The translations under genes and the position numbers were made by a program. This document shows, piece after piece, positions 21,368 through 22,225 of a stretch of 22,225 bases of DNA. The stretch lies in NCBI GenBank assembly GCA_024691105.1, contig JAILNY010000082.1, positions 1 to 22,225 of the forward strand, written 5' to 3'. Below the pieces are notes generated by a model. The model was not told where the DNA came from, searched no databases, and saw only the letters and a list, made by a program, of their open reading frames with translations. How positions within the stretch are numbered: position 1 is the stretch's first letter; each line of letters starts with the position of its first letter. The stretch comes from Treponema sp. Lineage in GTDB: Bacteria > Spirochaetota > Spirochaetia > Treponematales > Treponemataceae.

Positions 21368-22225
21368 TTATTTTTGTGGCTCTTCAGATTCATCTCGCTT
21401 TTCAAGTTCATCAAGATAATACTGACCATAACGCTGAGATTCTGGATTATCAATTTTGAGCATTTTTTTGTAACATTCTCTGGCTTTGCCAAAATCATTT
21501 TCAAGCTCATACATATAGCCAAGGTTGCCAAGAATTATGTAATCTTTTTTGTCCAGAGAATGAGCTCTTTTTAGAACTTCAATTCCTTTTTTATTATTTC
21601 CTGAACGAGCATAAAATCTTGCAGTATGATTTAAGCCGATTATGTTATTCGGATAATTTTTTTCTATCGCATGAATTACACTTTCAAGAGATTCAGCTGG
21701 CCCTTGATTAAATAAAATTCCGCAGTAATCGTTGAGCCCAGAAAACAGCGCCTCTTCGCCATTCGGGATAAGTTCATCTTTTGACCACTTCCATTTATTT
21801 TTTATTTTTACTGAAGTCTCTATGGCAGTCAAAATTGCATCTGTTGCCTCTTTGTAATTTTCAGACTGCAGCAAAGATGAACACTTACCAAAATGAACAT
21901 CAAGTCTGTCAGGCTGTTTTTCCAATGCTTTATCAAGATAAGAAATTCCAGTTTTTACATCGTCCTGATTATAAGTACGTTTGTCATATAAACCATAGCG
22001 GCCATCGGACATTTGTCCCATTATCGAATTTACTTTTACATCACGATTAAGGTAATAGTTAAAATATGCGATTTTCAATTCTGTAGATTCCGGTTCTTCT
22101 TTTTCCCATTCCTGTAAAATTGAAGAAGCCTTTTCAAAATTTTTATTCTGAATTGAATCCACAAAATCATTCCAGAAATCTTTTGCAAAACTGAATGAAG
22201 CGCAAAGCGACAAAATGACTGACGC
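21368..22225 (-). CDS. Exported TPR-repeat protein (5' end outside window)
   Basis: The frame stays open to the right edge, so the true start lies beyond it; a TTG at 22213 is only the first start-like codon in view. Visible residues begin ASVILSLCASFSFAKDFW, the hydrophobic end of a signal peptide with probable cleavage after FSFA, giving a periplasmic protein. At least 286 codons are in the window. Helix pairs of tetratricopeptide type occur along the mature part, for example GISYLDKALEKQPDRLDVHFG, GIEVLKRAHSLDKKDYIILG and ARECYKKMLKIDNPES. These repeats usually bind other proteins. Partner and function are unknown. The acidic C-terminus is DELEKRDESEEPQK. It may be co-transcribed with the GGDEF gene 48 bases downstream. 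Confidence 0.75.
   Translation of the reverse strand, partial: ASVILSLCASFSFAKDFWNDFVDSIQNKNFEKASSILQEWEKEEPESTELKIAYFNYYLNRDVKVNSIMGQMSDGRYGLYDKRTYNQDDVKTGISYLDKALEKQPDRLDVHFGKCSSLLQSENYKEATDAILTAIETSVKIKNKWKWSKDELIPNGEEALFSGLNDYCGILFNQGPAESLESVIHAIEKNYPNNIIGLNHTARFYARSGNNKKGIEVLKRAHSLDKKDYIILGNLGYMYELENDFGKARECYKKMLKIDNPESQRYGQYYLDELEKRDESEEPQK

Noticed and set aside
1..22225. Mobile element, prophage, CRISPR array, tRNA or rRNA
   Set aside because: No transposase, integrase, phage structural gene, regular repeat-spacer pattern or tRNA-like cloverleaf was seen on either strand.

Overview
The window most resembles a host-associated spirochaete of the genus Treponema. This is inferred, not proven. 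The support is moderate-to-low GC, two cytoplasmic LacI-type sensor/GGDEF fusions, a TatT-like periplasmic TPR protein, a YwqK/MORN-like repeat protein, and a glp module of two flavoproteins, a DUF1667 protein and GlpK. No rRNA, tRNA, CRISPR array, transposase or phage gene is visible. Coding density is high and no stretch over 300 bases lacks a gene.

Layout. (a) 1-2992, minus strand: a polar amino-acid ABC permease cut by the left edge, its lipoprotein substrate-binding protein, and argininosuccinate lyase (argH). (b) 3134-6535, minus: a LacI-sensor/GAF-like/GGDEF protein and a secreted protein with about nine YxxG-type repeats, each with a recognisable promoter. (c) 6695-12330, minus: a tight cluster of acyltransferase, GT8 glycosyltransferase, membrane GT2 glycosyltransferase and a second acyltransferase, then the acetolactate synthase gene ilvB. 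The run ends at a clear intrinsic terminator at 6604-6652. The four lipid/sugar genes look like a glycolipid assembly unit. ilvB probably also has its own promoter and a leader with a possible short peptide. (d) 12406-19323, plus: a TatT-like TPR protein, then a tightly packed operon of acyltransferase, GlpA-like flavoprotein with a BFD iron-sulfur domain, GlpB-like flavoprotein, DUF1667 protein, glycerol kinase and acylphosphatase. Together these could oxidise, acylate or make glycerol-3-phosphate. (e) 19403-22225, minus: a second LacI-sensor/GGDEF protein and a TPR protein cut by the right edge.

Most points worth a second look concern organisation, not new families. Several first-of-unit genes lack a Shine-Dalgarno and have a -10 box almost touching the start codon, while operon-internal genes have strong Shine-Dalgarno sites. 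The two sensor/GGDEF paralogs share an RxSCGC hinge, and one carries a lysine-rich tail. The GlpB-like protein carries three low-complexity insertions. The glycolipid-like cluster and the ilvB leader are the best candidates for something undescribed.
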